In this document: piece by piece, positions 36,412 to 46,758 of the stretch
How the letters are laid out: every line of letters starts with the position of its first letter
Numbering within the stretch: position 1 is the first letter of the stretch
Assembly: GCF_002847015.1 (NCBI RefSeq)
Contig: NZ_CP025085.1
Span: 930,001 to 994,000, forward strand
Direction: 5' to 3'
Source: Prodigiosinella confusarubida
GTDB lineage: Bacteria; Pseudomonadota; Gammaproteobacteria; Enterobacterales; Enterobacteriaceae
DNA length: 64,000 nucleotides
Position numbers and translations under genes: made by a program
Notes under the pieces: model-generated
Seen by the model: only the letters and a program-made list of their open reading frames with translations
What the model was told of the DNA's origin: nothing
The model's database searches: none

Positions 36412-36965
36412 ATGATTCCTTTACCTATAACCTGTATCAGTATTTCTGTGAGTTGGGTGAGAATGTGTTGGTAAAGCGCAATGATGAACTGCAACTAGCC
36501 GATATTGAACGGTTAGCACCGCAGAGACTGGTGATATCACCTGGTCCTTGCACACCGGATGATGCTGGCATCTCACTGGCGGTTATCCGCCATTTTGCCG
36601 GTAGACTGCCGATTCTGGGGGTTTGTCTTGGGCATCAGGCGCTGGGGCAGGCGTTTGGCGCACGAGTGATCCGTGCCCGGCAGGTAATGCATGGCAAAAC
36701 ATCATTAATTCAGCATACCAATGTGGGGGTGTTTACCGGGTTGGCTCAGCCGTTGAACGTCACGCGTTATCATTCTCTGGTGATCGACAAGGCTTCTCTG
36801 CCTGACTGTTTCGAGATTACCGCCTGGAGTGAGCATCAGCAGGGAATAGATGAAATCATGGGCATTCGTCACCGTTCTCTGCCTCTGGAAGGGGTGCAGT
36901 TTCACCCGGAAAGTATCCTGAGCCAGCAGGGGCATCAGTTATTGAAGAATTTTCTTGGTTTATAG
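36390..36965 (+). CDS. pabA: Aminodeoxychorismate synthase glutamine amidotransferase subunit PabA
   Basis: A 191-residue class I glutamine amidotransferase that supplies ammonia to PabB for 4-amino-4-deoxychorismate, the folate precursor. The catalytic triad is visible: C79 in [10 protein letters not shown] and H172/E174 in QFHPES. The start is inside the island's right repeat; AGG lies 6 bases upstream. The coding sequence is intact, but the promoter now comes from island DNA because the original upstream region is 11.7 kb away at 24663. argD follows after 119 bp as in E. coli. Confidence 0.93.
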   Translation: MLLLIDNYDSFTYNLYQYFCELGENVLVKRNDELQLADIERLAPQRLVISPGPCTPDDAGISLAVIRHFAGRLPILGVCLGHQALGQAFGARVIRARQVMHGKTSLIQHTNVGVFTGLAQPLNVTRYHSLVIDKASLPDCFEITAWSEHQQGIDEIMGIRHRSLPLEGVQFHPESILSQQGHQLLKNFLGL

Positions 36966-37063
36966 TCATATAGTGGATAATTTTCTTTTCCGGCAGATTA
37001 ATGATTGCCTCGTTATGACTTTTTATGCATATTTATTGACTATATTTTCATTCAAGGTAGTGA

Positions 37064-38308
<1,245 letters not shown>

Positions 38309-38327
38309 GCCGCCTTTAGACAAAACG

Positions 38328-38355
38328 AAAAGAGCGTGCCACAGCACGCTCTTTT
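38328..38355. terminator. Bidirectional terminator between argD and crp
   Basis: AAAAGAGCGTGC (38328-38339), loop CACA, GCACGCTCTTTT (38344-38355): a 12-bp perfect stem with A- and T-rich ends, so it works on both strands. It lies between the convergent stops of argD and crp. Confidence 0.92.
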
Positions 38356-38370
38356 GTTATCTGATATGGG

Positions 38371-39003
38371 TTAGCGGGTGCCATAAACCACGATGGTTTT
38401 CCCATGGGCAGATATAAGATTTTGATCTTCCAACATTTTCAGTATACGGCCTACTGTTTCGCGGGAGCACCCCACGATTTGGCCGATTTCCTGGCGGGTG
38501 ATCTTAATCTGCATGCCATCTGGATGAGTCATGGCATCAGGTTGTTTGGCCAGATTAAGCAACGTCTGAGCAATACGACCTGTTACGTCCAGGAAGGCAA
38601 GATTGCCCACTTTTTCTGACGTTACCTGTAGACGGTTCGCCATCTGAGCAGATAATCGCATCAGAATGTCAGGGTTAACCTGAATCAGCTGACGGAATTT
38701 TTTATATGAAATTTCAGCAACTTCGCAGGCAGTTTTGGCTCTCACCCAGGCACTTCGCTCCTGGCCTTCTTCAAACAATCCGAGTTCACCAATAAAATCC
38801 CCCTGATTAAGATAGGAGAGAATCATTTCTTTGCCTTCTTCATCTTTGATCAGCACTGCGACAGCACCTTTCACGATGTAGTAAAGCGTTTCTGCTTTTT
38901 CACCTTGGTGAATAAGCGTGCTCTTTGATGGATACTTGTGAATATGGCAATGAGAAAGGAACCATTCAAGAGTCGGGTCTGTTTGCGGTTTGCCGAGAAC
39001 CAT
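38371..39003 (-). CDS. crp: Cyclic AMP receptor protein Crp
   Basis: The global catabolite regulator, 210 residues as in E. coli. The cAMP-binding fold includes [20 protein letters not shown], and the C-terminal helix-turn-helix is [20 protein letters not shown]. The sequence is nearly the E. coli one, starting [20 protein letters not shown]. It is the activator for the CRP-like sites seen before pelB, pelC and upstream of 10991. It is transcribed away from yhfA. Confidence 0.98.
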   Translation of the reverse strand: MVLGKPQTDPTLEWFLSHCHIHKYPSKSTLIHQGEKAETLYYIVKGAVAVLIKDEEGKEMILSYLNQGDFIGELGLFEEGQERSAWVRAKTACEVAEISYKKFRQLIQVNPDILMRLSAQMANRLQVTSEKVGNLAFLDVTGRIAQTLLNLAKQPDAMTHPDGMQIKITRQEIGQIVGCSRETVGRILKMLEDQNLISAHGKTIVVYGTR

Positions 39004-39324
39004 TCGCTGTCATCCTCTGTTGTAATTCACTGCGCAAATCACAGGGTTCAGAGTTCCCTGTACGGCGTGATAACATAGTTATAATTCAAATTCCGTGTAG
39101 GCGGAATGACGTCAGGGAATATATTAGGTCTCTATCGAGTGACGTCATGATCTGCTTGTTTTTTTGCTTTGGCTCGAAATAAGCAGATTCAGGATTCGTT
39201 TGTAACACAGGTTGCACGCAGTGTCTTGTGTTGTCTCGCTTCAGCATGACTAAGCTCTGATTATCAGGCTTTTTTGTACATAAGCGATGTAATATTTCAA
39301 AAATAGTTGATTGAGGGTGAATTT
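39004..39324. other. Divergent regulatory region of crp and yhfA
   Basis: 321 bp that must contain both promoters. The only clear structure is an 8-bp inverted repeat ATCTGCTT/AAGCAGAT at 39150-39157 and 39181-39188. I could not place a convincing CRP autoregulation site. GAGGGTGA before 39325 is the yhfA ribosome site. Confidence 0.45.
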
Positions 39325-39732
39325 ATGCAGGCGCGAGTGAAGTGGGTTGAAGGCTTAACGTTTATCGGTGAATCTGCCTCCGGACATCAGGTGTTAATGG
39401 ATGGCAATGCCGGTGATAAAGCGCCAAGCCCGATGGAAATGGTGCTGATGTCTGTCGGTGGGTGTAGTGCTATTGATGTGGTTTCCATTCTGCAAAAAGG
39501 CCGTAATGATGTGGTGGACTGTGAAGTCCGGCTGACGTCGGATCGTAAAACCGATGCCCCTCGTTTGTTCACTGCCATCAACCTGCATTTTATCGTTACT
39601 GGTAAGGGACTGGCCGATAAGGTCGTAGAGCGAGCGGTTTCCCTTTCGGCTGAAAAATATTGCTCTGTCGCATTGATGCTGGGTCAGGCGGTGGATATTA
39701 CCCACAGTCATGAAGTGCGTGACGTGGCGTAA
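39325..39732 (+). CDS. yhfA: OsmC-family protein YhfA
   Basis: A 135-residue OsmC/Ohr-fold protein beginning MQARVKWVEGLTFIGESASG, nearly identical in layout to E. coli YhfA (134 residues). The GGCSAIDVVSIL motif and the late cysteine in AEKYCSVALML correspond to the two redox cysteines of the fold. The ATG at 39325 follows GAGGGTGA; the earlier TTG is not supported. The physiological role is not established. In E. coli it is next to prkB; here the 14.5-kb arginine-conjugate locus separates them. Confidence 0.92.
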   Translation: MQARVKWVEGLTFIGESASGHQVLMDGNAGDKAPSPMEMVLMSVGGCSAIDVVSILQKGRNDVVDCEVRLTSDRKTDAPRLFTAINLHFIVTGKGLADKVVERAVSLSAEKYCSVALMLGQAVDITHSHEVRDVA

Positions 39733-39873
39733 AGCTTTAATGACCGTGAGGTGGGTATATCTCACGGTTGTCAGTGGCACGCGCTGCTGTTCGAGGTGGT
39801 GCCGTAGTAAGTGCTGATGTAGTGAACACGTAGTATCGAAAATGAGTGGCAGGCACCAAAATGGTGCATGTGA

Positions 39874-40833
39874 TTATGATTCACTCTGGATGCCCAACGC
39901 GTCCATAAATAATTTTATGATCGTATTTATTCTTTTCCCTTTTTTGATAATAAAACAGAAGCGGGTGAAAATGGTTAATGATTCTGAAGTAATAGGCCGT
40001 AGTAGATTTTGTTCAACGTATCTTTCTGCATAATGGCAAGGGAGATAGCCAATAAAATGTCCAGTCAGAATGAGCATGGCGACAGATTCAATTTGCACCG
40101 CCTGAATATTGCTATTCTTGAAATTAAATACCTTATTTTTATGATGCATGCTGGCGTAACTATGATTAATGACTTTAGCATTTTTCAACATATCAATAGT
40201 GATATCCGAGTCATTTAAATGGAAGAATTCATGCTCGTTACTACAATATATTTGTGACTCTTCCTGATAGAGAAAATAATATTCAAACTCGCTTTTTTCT
40301 TCATAAACCGGCGCAATAGCGCAGGTTAATCGGCCTTCGTTTAATCCTCTCTCAAGATTGTCGAGCTGTTCCGTTTGAAGCCTGATGTTCAGTTTTGGTG
40401 CGACGTGAGCGAGTTGGCGCACCGCTTTGGTGATGGGCGACTGGCGGTCGGTGATGGTGTTATCAATCACACTGATATTGATTTCACCGAGGATTTCATT
40501 ACGGCTACTTTGCAGACGATCGCGGAATTGATTGATGGAAGAAAATAGCTCCAACGTGGCCTGATAGACGATGCTGCCATATTCGGTAAGAAAGAAACCA
40601 TCACGGCCACGGCTGCATAGTGTCATCCCAAGGCGAATTTCCAGATCAGAAACCTGTTTGCTTATTGCTGCTAATCCAATGTTTAATTCATGACTTGCAG
40701 AAGTAAAACCTCCGGCTTCAACAACGCTTTTGAATACGCGTAATAGCTTTAAGTCCACATTATTGATGCTTATTTGTGAGCTTTCATTTTTTTCTGTCAG
40801 TAGGTTTCTGAAATCGGAAAGTTTACTTTCCAT
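39874..40833 (-). CDS. LysR-family regulator of the adjoining catabolic locus
   Basis: A 319-residue LysR protein with an N-terminal extension of about 25 residues before the helix-turn-helix (NVDLKLLRVFKSVVEAGGFT, LNIGLAAISKQVSDLEIRLG). The effector domain begins near residue 115 (EILGEINISVIDNTITDRQS). It is divergent from the lyase gene at 41027 across 193 bp that contain a perfect 10-bp inverted repeat, so it is the obvious local regulator. Its base composition looks more AT-rich than the genes it faces, which hints at a separate origin. The inducer is unknown; an arginine conjugate is the working guess. Confidence 0.85.
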   Translation of the reverse strand: MESKLSDFRNLLTEKNESSQISINNVDLKLLRVFKSVVEAGGFTSASHELNIGLAAISKQVSDLEIRLGMTLCSRGRDGFFLTEYGSIVYQATLELFSSINQFRDRLQSSRNEILGEINISVIDNTITDRQSPITKAVRQLAHVAPKLNIRLQTEQLDNLERGLNEGRLTCAIAPVYEEKSEFEYYFLYQEESQIYCSNEHEFFHLNDSDITIDMLKNAKVINHSYASMHHKNKVFNFKNSNIQAVQIESVAMLILTGHFIGYLPCHYAERYVEQNLLRPITSESLTIFTRFCFIIKKGKRINTIIKLFMDALGIQSES

Positions 40834-40860
40834 AATTGGTATTTACCTCCCGATGTTTTT

Positions 40861-40902
40861 TCAACAAATATGATGTTCGACGGATTTAATATTATTTGTT
40901 GA
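40861..40902. promoter_or_regulatory. Inverted-repeat operator candidate between the LysR gene and the lyase operon
   Basis: TCAACAAATA (40861-40870) and TATTTGTTGA (40893-40902), a perfect 10-bp pair with 22-bp spacing, about two helical turns. It is nested inside CCCGAT (40849-40854) and ATCGGG (40914-40919). This fits binding by a dimer or tetramer of the LysR protein. Confidence 0.6.
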
Positions 40903-41026
40903 GATTCATCACTATCGGGCAATAAGCTTTTATTATTATAGAGCGATTCCCCAAATATAAAATTTCTTTCTTCATTTCATTCTCGGAAAAGAATAACGCA
41001 TTCAATATGCCAGCATGAGGGTTGTT

Positions 41027-42454
41027 ATGTCCAACAGTTCTGAGCTTCTTTGGGGAGCCCGTTTTAAAAGTGCGCCTGCGGCAGCACTGACCGCGTTATC
41101 CCGTTGTCCCGATAACTATTTTTCACTCACGCCTTACGATATTGCCGGGTGTCGTGCCCATGCTCATGAGTTGCAGCGTGCCGGATTACTTACGGAGGAT
41201 GAAACGATCAGAATGATCGCCACCCTGGATACGTTGGACGACGAGTTCCGCCAGGGGATGCTCCAGCCTAGTCAGAATGATGAAGATGTTCATACGTTTA
41301 TCGAACGGGAACTGGTGGTTCGTCTGGGCGAATTGGGTGGAAAACTGCGTGCCGGGCGGTCCCGGAATGATCAGACCGCGAATGATTTACGCCTGTATCT
41401 CCGTGATCATGGCCGTAAAATCGTTGCCGACCTGCTGCAATTGCAGTCGGCATTAATCAAACAGTCTGAGGCACATATACAGACTCTGGCGCCTGGGTTT
41501 ACCCATTTGCAGCAGGCGCAGCCCATCGTTTTTGCTCATCAGTTGATGGCGCATGCTCAGGCTTTCTCCCGTGATATTCAGCGCATGCAGGATTGGGACA
41601 CGCGTTGTGCATTATCTCCGCTGGGTGCGGCAGCCATGGCAGGCTCGGCTATTGCCATGCACCCTGAACTGTCGGCCCGGGAATTGGGGTATCTGGCACC
41701 CTGTGAAAACTCCATTGATGCGGTGGCCAGTCGTGACCATGTGGCCGAGTTTCTGTTTGTTACCGGCATGCTGGGCGTCAATCTTTCCCGTTTAAGTGAG
41801 GAAGTGTGTTTATGGGCCTCGCGGCAGTTCCGCTGGGTGGAGATTAATGACAGCTATGCCACTGGTAGCTCAATTATGCCGCAGAAGAAAAATCCCGATA
41901 TTGCCGAATTGTCGCGAGGTCGCAGCGGTCGCTTGATTGGCAACCTGATGGCCATGCTGGCGACAATGAAAGCCATGCCGCTTTCCTATAACCGGGATTT
42001 GGGTGAAGACAAACGCAGTGTCCTTGACTCGGTGGATACGCTGCGTCTGGTCCTGCCCGCCATGTCCGGCATGATTGAAACCATGAGCGTGAATGTCGAT
42101 CAACTTCTGCATCAGGCTCCAGACGGCTTTACGCTCGCAACCGAAGTGGCCGACTGGCTGGCAAAACGCGGCGTTCCTTTCAAGGAAGCTCATGAAATTA
42201 CAGGGAAACTGGTCCGTCTGTGTGAAATACACGCTTGCCAGTTATGGGAGGTCAGTGATGAACAGCTGGCTGACGTGGATACCCGTTTGACCGCTGATGT
42301 CCGTACCTGTCTGACCCTTGATGCCGCAATCGCTGCTCGTGATGGTTATGGCGGCACCGCACCTCTGCGGGTCAATGAGCAGATCGAGCGGCTGAAGTCT
42401 GTAATGCAATCACAGTCGGCGTGGGTCAGTGCCTATCGTGGCCTGGTTATTTGA
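41027..42454 (+). CDS. Argininosuccinate lyase-like enzyme (fumarase/aspartase superfamily), probably catabolic
   Basis: A 475-residue protein; the start at 41027 follows GAGGG by 5-6 bases. The superfamily signature GSSIMPQKKNPDIAELSRGR carries the catalytic serine loop. Others are LGGKLRAGRSRNDQTANDL and APGFTHLQQAQP with the conserved histidine. It looks like ArgH, but it leads an operon with an importer and arginine-degrading genes and is not next to argBCE. Close relatives labelled ArgH include C-N lyases of ethylenediamine- and imino-disuccinate catabolism. Expected reaction: beta-elimination of fumarate from an N-(dicarboxyethyl) compound or argininosuccinate itself. Confidence 0.8.
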   Translation: MSNSSELLWGARFKSAPAAALTALSRCPDNYFSLTPYDIAGCRAHAHELQRAGLLTEDETIRMIATLDTLDDEFRQGMLQPSQNDEDVHTFIERELVVRLGELGGKLRAGRSRNDQTANDLRLYLRDHGRKIVADLLQLQSALIKQSEAHIQTLAPGFTHLQQAQPIVFAHQLMAHAQAFSRDIQRMQDWDTRCALSPLGAAAMAGSAIAMHPELSARELGYLAPCENSIDAVASRDHVAEFLFVTGMLGVNLSRLSEEVCLWASRQFRWVEINDSYATGSSIMPQKKNPDIAELSRGRSGRLIGNLMAMLATMKAMPLSYNRDLGEDKRSVLDSVDTLRLVLPAMSGMIETMSVNVDQLLHQAPDGFTLATEVADWLAKRGVPFKEAHEITGKLVRLCEIHACQLWEVSDEQLADVDTRLTADVRTCLTLDAAIAARDGYGGTAPLRVNEQIERLKSVMQSQSAWVSAYRGLVI

Positions 42455-42488
42455 TGTTTATCTCTTTTACCCATGACTGGAGCCAGGT

Positions 42489-43367
42489 ATGAGCACCTCG
42501 CAACGCTCGCAAGAGCACTCTGAGTATTCGCACCGCGAGAAATATGTCGACCTCAGCCATTATGAGTATGTTCCGCGCCGCTATTACGGCCGGATCATCG
42601 CCACGGTCATTATCGTCTTACTGCTGATAGCGTTGGGTCACTCATTTTCACAGGGAAATATTGAGTGGTCCTATGTTGGGAAGTTCTTTACCGCCAAAGC
42701 CATCCTTGATGGGGTGGTCAACACGCTGATCATGTCGATACTGGCGATGGCGCTGGGTATCGTGTTCGGGGTGATGGCGGCGATTATGCATATGTCGCGC
42801 AATCCGGTGCTGCACTATGTCTCTGTCGGCTATACCTGGATTTTTCGCGGTACGCCGCTGATCCTGCAACTGTTGCTATGGTTTAACCTGGCGCTGGTTT
42901 TTCCAACCATCGCTATTCCGGGTCTATTCAGTGTTGAGACGGTGAGTGTGATGACGCCGTTCATGGCCGCGTTGCTGGGGTTGAGCATCAATCAGGGCGC
43001 TTATACCTCGGAAGTGGTGCGTGCCGGATTGCTCTCCGTGGACATTGGGCAATACGAAGCAGCCAAATCTATCGGTATGCCACACCTGCAAGCGTTGCGT
43101 CGGGTGATTTTACCGCAGGCGATGCGAGTGATTATCCCGCCGGTGGGTAACGAATTCATCAGCATGATCAAGACCACCAGTCTGGCCAGCATGATTCAGT
43201 ATTCAGAACTGCTCTATAACACCCAAAACATCTATTACGCCAATGCCCGGGTGATGGAACTGCTGTTTGTGGCCGGTATTTGGTATCTGATTATTGTCAC
43301 CATCCTGTCGTTTGGTCAGAGCTTGCTGGAGCGGTACTACTCCCGCGGCAGTAGCCGTCGTAACTGA
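42489..43367 (+). CDS. Amino-acid ABC transporter permease (HisMQ family)
   Basis: A 292-residue inner-membrane permease. A hydrophilic N-terminal 30 residues ([20 protein letters not shown]) precedes about six membrane segments. The EAA loop that contacts the ATPase is [35 protein letters not shown] is typical of polar amino-acid permeases. It is the only permease in the operon, so it presumably works as a homodimer. The 35-bp gap to the lyase gene and the same-strand ATPase and binding protein show a dedicated importer. Confidence 0.9.
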   Translation: MSTSQRSQEHSEYSHREKYVDLSHYEYVPRRYYGRIIATVIIVLLLIALGHSFSQGNIEWSYVGKFFTAKAILDGVVNTLIMSILAMALGIVFGVMAAIMHMSRNPVLHYVSVGYTWIFRGTPLILQLLLWFNLALVFPTIAIPGLFSVETVSVMTPFMAALLGLSINQGAYTSEVVRAGLLSVDIGQYEAAKSIGMPHLQALRRVILPQAMRVIIPPVGNEFISMIKTTSLASMIQYSELLYNTQNIYYANARVMELLFVAGIWYLIIVTILSFGQSLLERYYSRGSSRRN

Positions 43368-43393
43368 ATTACGCGATGAAAGAGGATAGCGGG

Positions 43394-44158
43394 ATGAGAA
43401 ACATTGTAAGAGCCGTCAACGTTAATAAGTATTTTGACCACTTTCACGCGCTGAAAGATATCAATCTTGAAGTGAACTACGGCGAAGTGATGTGCATTCT
43501 GGGGCCTTCCGGTTCAGGGAAAAGCACATTCCTGCGTTGTATCAATCAGTTGGAAAAAATTGATACCGGCGCTATCTGGGTCGATGAGGAACTGGTGGGA
43601 TATCGGGTTGCCGGTAAAAAACTTTACCCTCTTAACGACCGGCAAATTGCCCGTCAGCGATTGCATACCGGCATGGTGTTCCAGCGTTTTAATCTGTTTC
43701 CCCATAAGACGGCGCTGGAAAACATTATCGAAGGGCCTTGTCAGGTACTGCTGCGCCCGCGACGGGAAGCTACCGAAGAGGCAATGGCGTTGCTCGATCG
43801 TGTCGGACTGGCACATAAAGCGAATGATTACCCGCAAACGCTCTCCGGTGGGCAGCAGCAGCGTGTTGCCATTGCCCGGGCGTTGGCGATGAAACCGAAG
43901 TTGATGCTGTTTGACGAGCCAACATCGGCACTGGACCCCGAAATGGTCGGTGAGGTGTTGGCTGTCATGCGCTTGCTGGCCAAGGAAGGCACAACCATGG
44001 TTGTGGTCACGCATGAGATGGGATTTGCCCGTGAAGTGGCGAACCAGATCGTGTTTATGGACGAGGGCTGCATTATTGAACGTGGTGCCCCGGAAGATGT
44101 GCTGCTCAATCCGCAGAATCCACGTATGCAGAATTTTATTTCTGCCATTCTCCTTTAA
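43394..44158 (+). CDS. Amino-acid ABC transporter ATPase (GlnQ/HisP type)
   Basis: A 254-residue ATP-binding protein. The ATG at 43394 is 8 bases after AGAGG and is preferred over 43376. Walker A is GPSGSGKS, the signature [16 protein letters not shown], Walker [14 protein letters not shown], and the switch histidine is in VVTHEMGFA. The SYR-V insertion region ([20 protein letters not shown]) resembles transporters for basic amino acids and opines. It couples ATP hydrolysis to the permease at 42489. Confidence 0.92.
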   Translation: MRNIVRAVNVNKYFDHFHALKDINLEVNYGEVMCILGPSGSGKSTFLRCINQLEKIDTGAIWVDEELVGYRVAGKKLYPLNDRQIARQRLHTGMVFQRFNLFPHKTALENIIEGPCQVLLRPRREATEEAMALLDRVGLAHKANDYPQTLSGGQQQRVAIARALAMKPKLMLFDEPTSALDPEMVGEVLAVMRLLAKEGTTMVVVTHEMGFAREVANQIVFMDEGCIIERGAPEDVLLNPQNPRMQNFISAILL

Positions 44159-44179
44159 CTTTCACCAAGGGTAATACTC

Positions 44180-45007
44180 ATGAAAAAGCTCGTGCTCTCT
44201 GCTGTTGCCGTGTCGGTTTTATTCAGCTCTGTCACCTGGGCTGCGCCATCGCTGCCCGCTGATATCAAAGCCAAAGGGGAATTGACGGTGGCAATTATGC
44301 CGAATTATCCGCCGATGGAGTTCAAGAATCCCGCTGATAACCAGTTAACTGGGGCGGATTACGATCTGGGCAATGCGATTGGTAAAAAGCTCGGGATTAA
44401 GATCAATTGGCAGGAAATTGGCTTTGAGCAAATGATCAATGCGGTGGCGACCAAGCGTATCGATATGATCATGTCTGGAATGACCGATACCAAAAAGCGC
44501 CAGGATGTCGTGAGTTTTGTCGATTATTTCACCACCGGGCCACAGTTTTATACCCAGGCTTCTCGCAGTGATATCAATACCGCACTTGATTTGTGTGGAA
44601 AAAAGGTCGGTTCCAGCCGGCGCACCACCTTCCCGGCTGAGATCGCCGCCTGGAGTAAGGCACATTGTGAAGCCGCGGGTAAACCCGCGATTGTGGTGGT
44701 TGGCGCGGAAGGTACCGCCGATGCCCGTTCCCAACTGCGGCAGCATCGTCTGGATGGCGTGGTGCAGGGCAGTGAAACCATTCCCTATATCATGAATCTG
44801 GAAAAAAACACCTATAAGCCACTGGATAAGGCGTTTTCCTTCCAATACACCGGTATTGGTATCGATAAAGCCAATACCCAGTTGGTCAGTGCCGTTCAGG
44901 GCGCGCTTGACGAGATGATCGCCGATGGCAGCTATCTGACGATCCTGAAAAAATGGGGCCTGCAAGATGGTGCTGTCAAGAACGCGACGGTGAATCAGGG
45001 TCGCTAA
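44180..45007 (+). CDS. Periplasmic amino-acid-binding protein (family 3) of the importer
   Basis: A 275-residue precursor with signal peptide MKKLVLSAVAVSVLFSSVTW, cleaved after WA. The family-3 solute-binding pattern is clear: LTVAIMPNYPPMEFKNPADN, YDLGNAIGKKLGIKINWQEI, MIMSGMTDTKKRQDVVSFVD. The usual ligand-carboxylate residues cannot be assigned without a structure. It follows the ATPase by 21 bp. It determines what the operon imports; the downstream genes point to an arginine-containing ligand. Confidence 0.9.
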   Translation: MKKLVLSAVAVSVLFSSVTWAAPSLPADIKAKGELTVAIMPNYPPMEFKNPADNQLTGADYDLGNAIGKKLGIKINWQEIGFEQMINAVATKRIDMIMSGMTDTKKRQDVVSFVDYFTTGPQFYTQASRSDINTALDLCGKKVGSSRRTTFPAEIAAWSKAHCEAAGKPAIVVVGAEGTADARSQLRQHRLDGVVQGSETIPYIMNLEKNTYKPLDKAFSFQYTGIGIDKANTQLVSAVQGALDEMIADGSYLTILKKWGLQDGAVKNATVNQGR

Positions 45008-45032
45008 TGCACGGGTATTGTCGGAGTCAGTC

Positions 45033-45887
45033 ATGATAAATACACGGGATAACTGCCCAAGCTGGCCGGAAGGTAAAAAAGGCTGTATGGCGCTGGCGTT
45101 TGATCTTGATGGTCCAACCGGCGATGCCATGCTTGACGGCTCTATCTGGCAAAAACCGGAATACTTTACCTTCGGCGGCTATGGTCCGTTTCGGGCGTTG
45201 GGACGCATTCTCGATCTGTTGGAGCAATTCACCATCCCGGCCACATTTTTTGTGCCTGCCTGGGTGGTGGAAAACTGGCCTTCACAGTGCGTCGCCATTG
45301 TCGAGCGAGGTCATGAAGTCGCCTATCACGGTTATCGACATGAGTCGTTTTATGCCTTGTCAGCCGAAGAACAGCGGCAAGTGATGCAGGTTTCCCGTGA
45401 TATTTTCTGGCGTTACCTCGGCATTCGTGCCGAGGGTTTTCGCACCCCGTCTGGGGACTGGCATGCGCAAACCACGGCGGTTTTGCTGGATGCGGATGTC
45501 ATTTATTCCAGCAGTATGCGCGGCGATGATCGCCCCTATCTGATTCCGGTGCCGGGCAAAACGCGGCCACTGGTGGAAATCCCTGGTCGCTGGGAGATGG
45601 ATGACTACTCCTCGCTGGCTTATACCCGTGCGCCGGATTTCCCCGCTGGACTTGACCGGACCGCCAGTTATGCCCTGACACGGGATAACTGGCAACGTGA
45701 ATATGATGGCGCCATGAATGAAGGGCTGTGCCTGACGACGCTGTTCCACCCTAAAATCAGCGGGAAGCCAGGACGTATCTTGTTGCTGGAGCAGTTTATG
45801 GCTCACATGCGTCAGCGTGATGATGTCTGGTTTGCGCGTTGCCGCGATGTCGCGCACTGGTTTTTACAGGAGCCATGTCATGGTTAA
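45033..45887 (+). CDS. Polysaccharide-deacetylase-family hydrolase, apparently catalytic partner
   Basis: A 284-residue NodB-fold (PF01522) protein of the allantoinase PuuE/PgdA-like group. GGAG precedes the ATG by 7 bases. Metal-binding candidates are present: D24-x-D26 in AFDLDGP and H99-x3-H103 in AYHGYRHESF. FRTPSGDWHAQT and TLFHPKISGKPGR are the later conserved motifs, with the C-terminal histidine. Such enzymes hydrolyse amide-type C-N bonds and not only sugars. No signal peptide, so it acts in the cytoplasm on an imported molecule. It overlaps the next, related gene by 8 bp. Confidence 0.82.
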   Translation: MINTRDNCPSWPEGKKGCMALAFDLDGPTGDAMLDGSIWQKPEYFTFGGYGPFRALGRILDLLEQFTIPATFFVPAWVVENWPSQCVAIVERGHEVAYHGYRHESFYALSAEEQRQVMQVSRDIFWRYLGIRAEGFRTPSGDWHAQTTAVLLDADVIYSSSMRGDDRPYLIPVPGKTRPLVEIPGRWEMDDYSSLAYTRAPDFPAGLDRTASYALTRDNWQREYDGAMNEGLCLTTLFHPKISGKPGRILLLEQFMAHMRQRDDVWFARCRDVAHWFLQEPCHG

Positions 45888-46758
45888 TCAATCCTGCTGG
45901 CCGGAAGGCCGGAAGTGCGCGGTGGTGATCACCATCGACTATCACGATGTTCATGGCATTCTCACTCAGACACCGGCGGTCGCCGGGCGGGAAAAAACCC
46001 TGTCGGTATGGCGTTATGGCACCACCCGAGGTGTCGATCGTTTACTGGCGTTGCTGGCGGCCAAACAGGTGCCGGCAACCTGGTGTCTGCCCGCCATTGT
46101 GGCGCAGGAGAATCCCGAAACCTTTAGCCGTATCGTGCAGTCTGGTCATGAAATCGCCTGTTCGGGACTCCGCCATCAGAATTTCGACAATCTGACGTTG
46201 GCGGAGCAGGTTGATAGCCTGCGTCAGGGATGCGACGCGCTGGAAGCGCTGAGCGGTGTACGTCCGGTCGGCTTTCGACTGCCTGCCGGACAATGGACCG
46301 GTGGTTTTACTCAGGCGATGCAGCGGGAAGGCATACGCTGGTCCTCTTCCCTGCGCGGTGATGACTTGCCTTATTTCCACGCCGATGCTCCCGTGGTGGA
46401 GCTTCCGCTGCACTACGAACTGGAAGATGAACCCTACTTTGCCTTTAATCTCAGTCCTGCCGTTCCACCGGGTCAATCCCGGATTGCGTCTTACTCCCAT
46501 ACGCTGGAAAACATGAAGATGGATTTCAGCGGGTTCTACCGTTTTGGGTTGTGTTATGTGCTGCGTTTGCATCCGGAAATCATGGGCACTGCCGGCCGCA
46601 TTGGTGTGCTGGCCGAGTTACTTGATTTCATCACCGGGCATGATGGCGTTTGGCTGGCGACTGCCGGTGAGGTTGCCAATGAATGGCGGCAACAGCCGGC
46701 GAATGTTCCCGAGCATCCGGTGATGGTTTATCACCGCCATACGCATGGGGAAGCATGA
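45880..46758 (+). CDS. Second polysaccharide-deacetylase-family protein, with altered metal site
   Basis: A 292-residue paralogue of the preceding protein; AGGAG is upstream of the ATG at 45880. The fold motifs are kept (TIDYHDVHG, GFRLPAGQWTGGFTQAMQ, YVLRLHPEIMGTAGR), but the zinc motif HxxxH is S95-x3-H99 in ACSGLRHQNF, so one metal histidine is lost. The first acidic pair is also changed (D20-Y-H-D). It may be a non-catalytic partner in a heteromer or have a different metal mode. The gene overlaps both neighbours (8 bp and ATGATG), so the three products are probably made in step. Confidence 0.8.
   Translation: MVNQSCWPEGRKCAVVITIDYHDVHGILTQTPAVAGREKTLSVWRYGTTRGVDRLLALLAAKQVPATWCLPAIVAQENPETFSRIVQSGHEIACSGLRHQNFDNLTLAEQVDSLRQGCDALEALSGVRPVGFRLPAGQWTGGFTQAMQREGIRWSSSLRGDDLPYFHADAPVVELPLHYELEDEPYFAFNLSPAVPPGQSRIASYSHTLENMKMDFSGFYRFGLCYVLRLHPEIMGTAGRIGVLAELLDFITGHDGVWLATAGEVANEWRQQPANVPEHPVMVYHRHTHGEA

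Noticed and set aside
41027-42454. Plain annotation of the lyase as biosynthetic ArgH
   Set aside because: It is in an import and arginine-degradation operon with no arg biosynthesis partner. The family label is kept only as a similarity.
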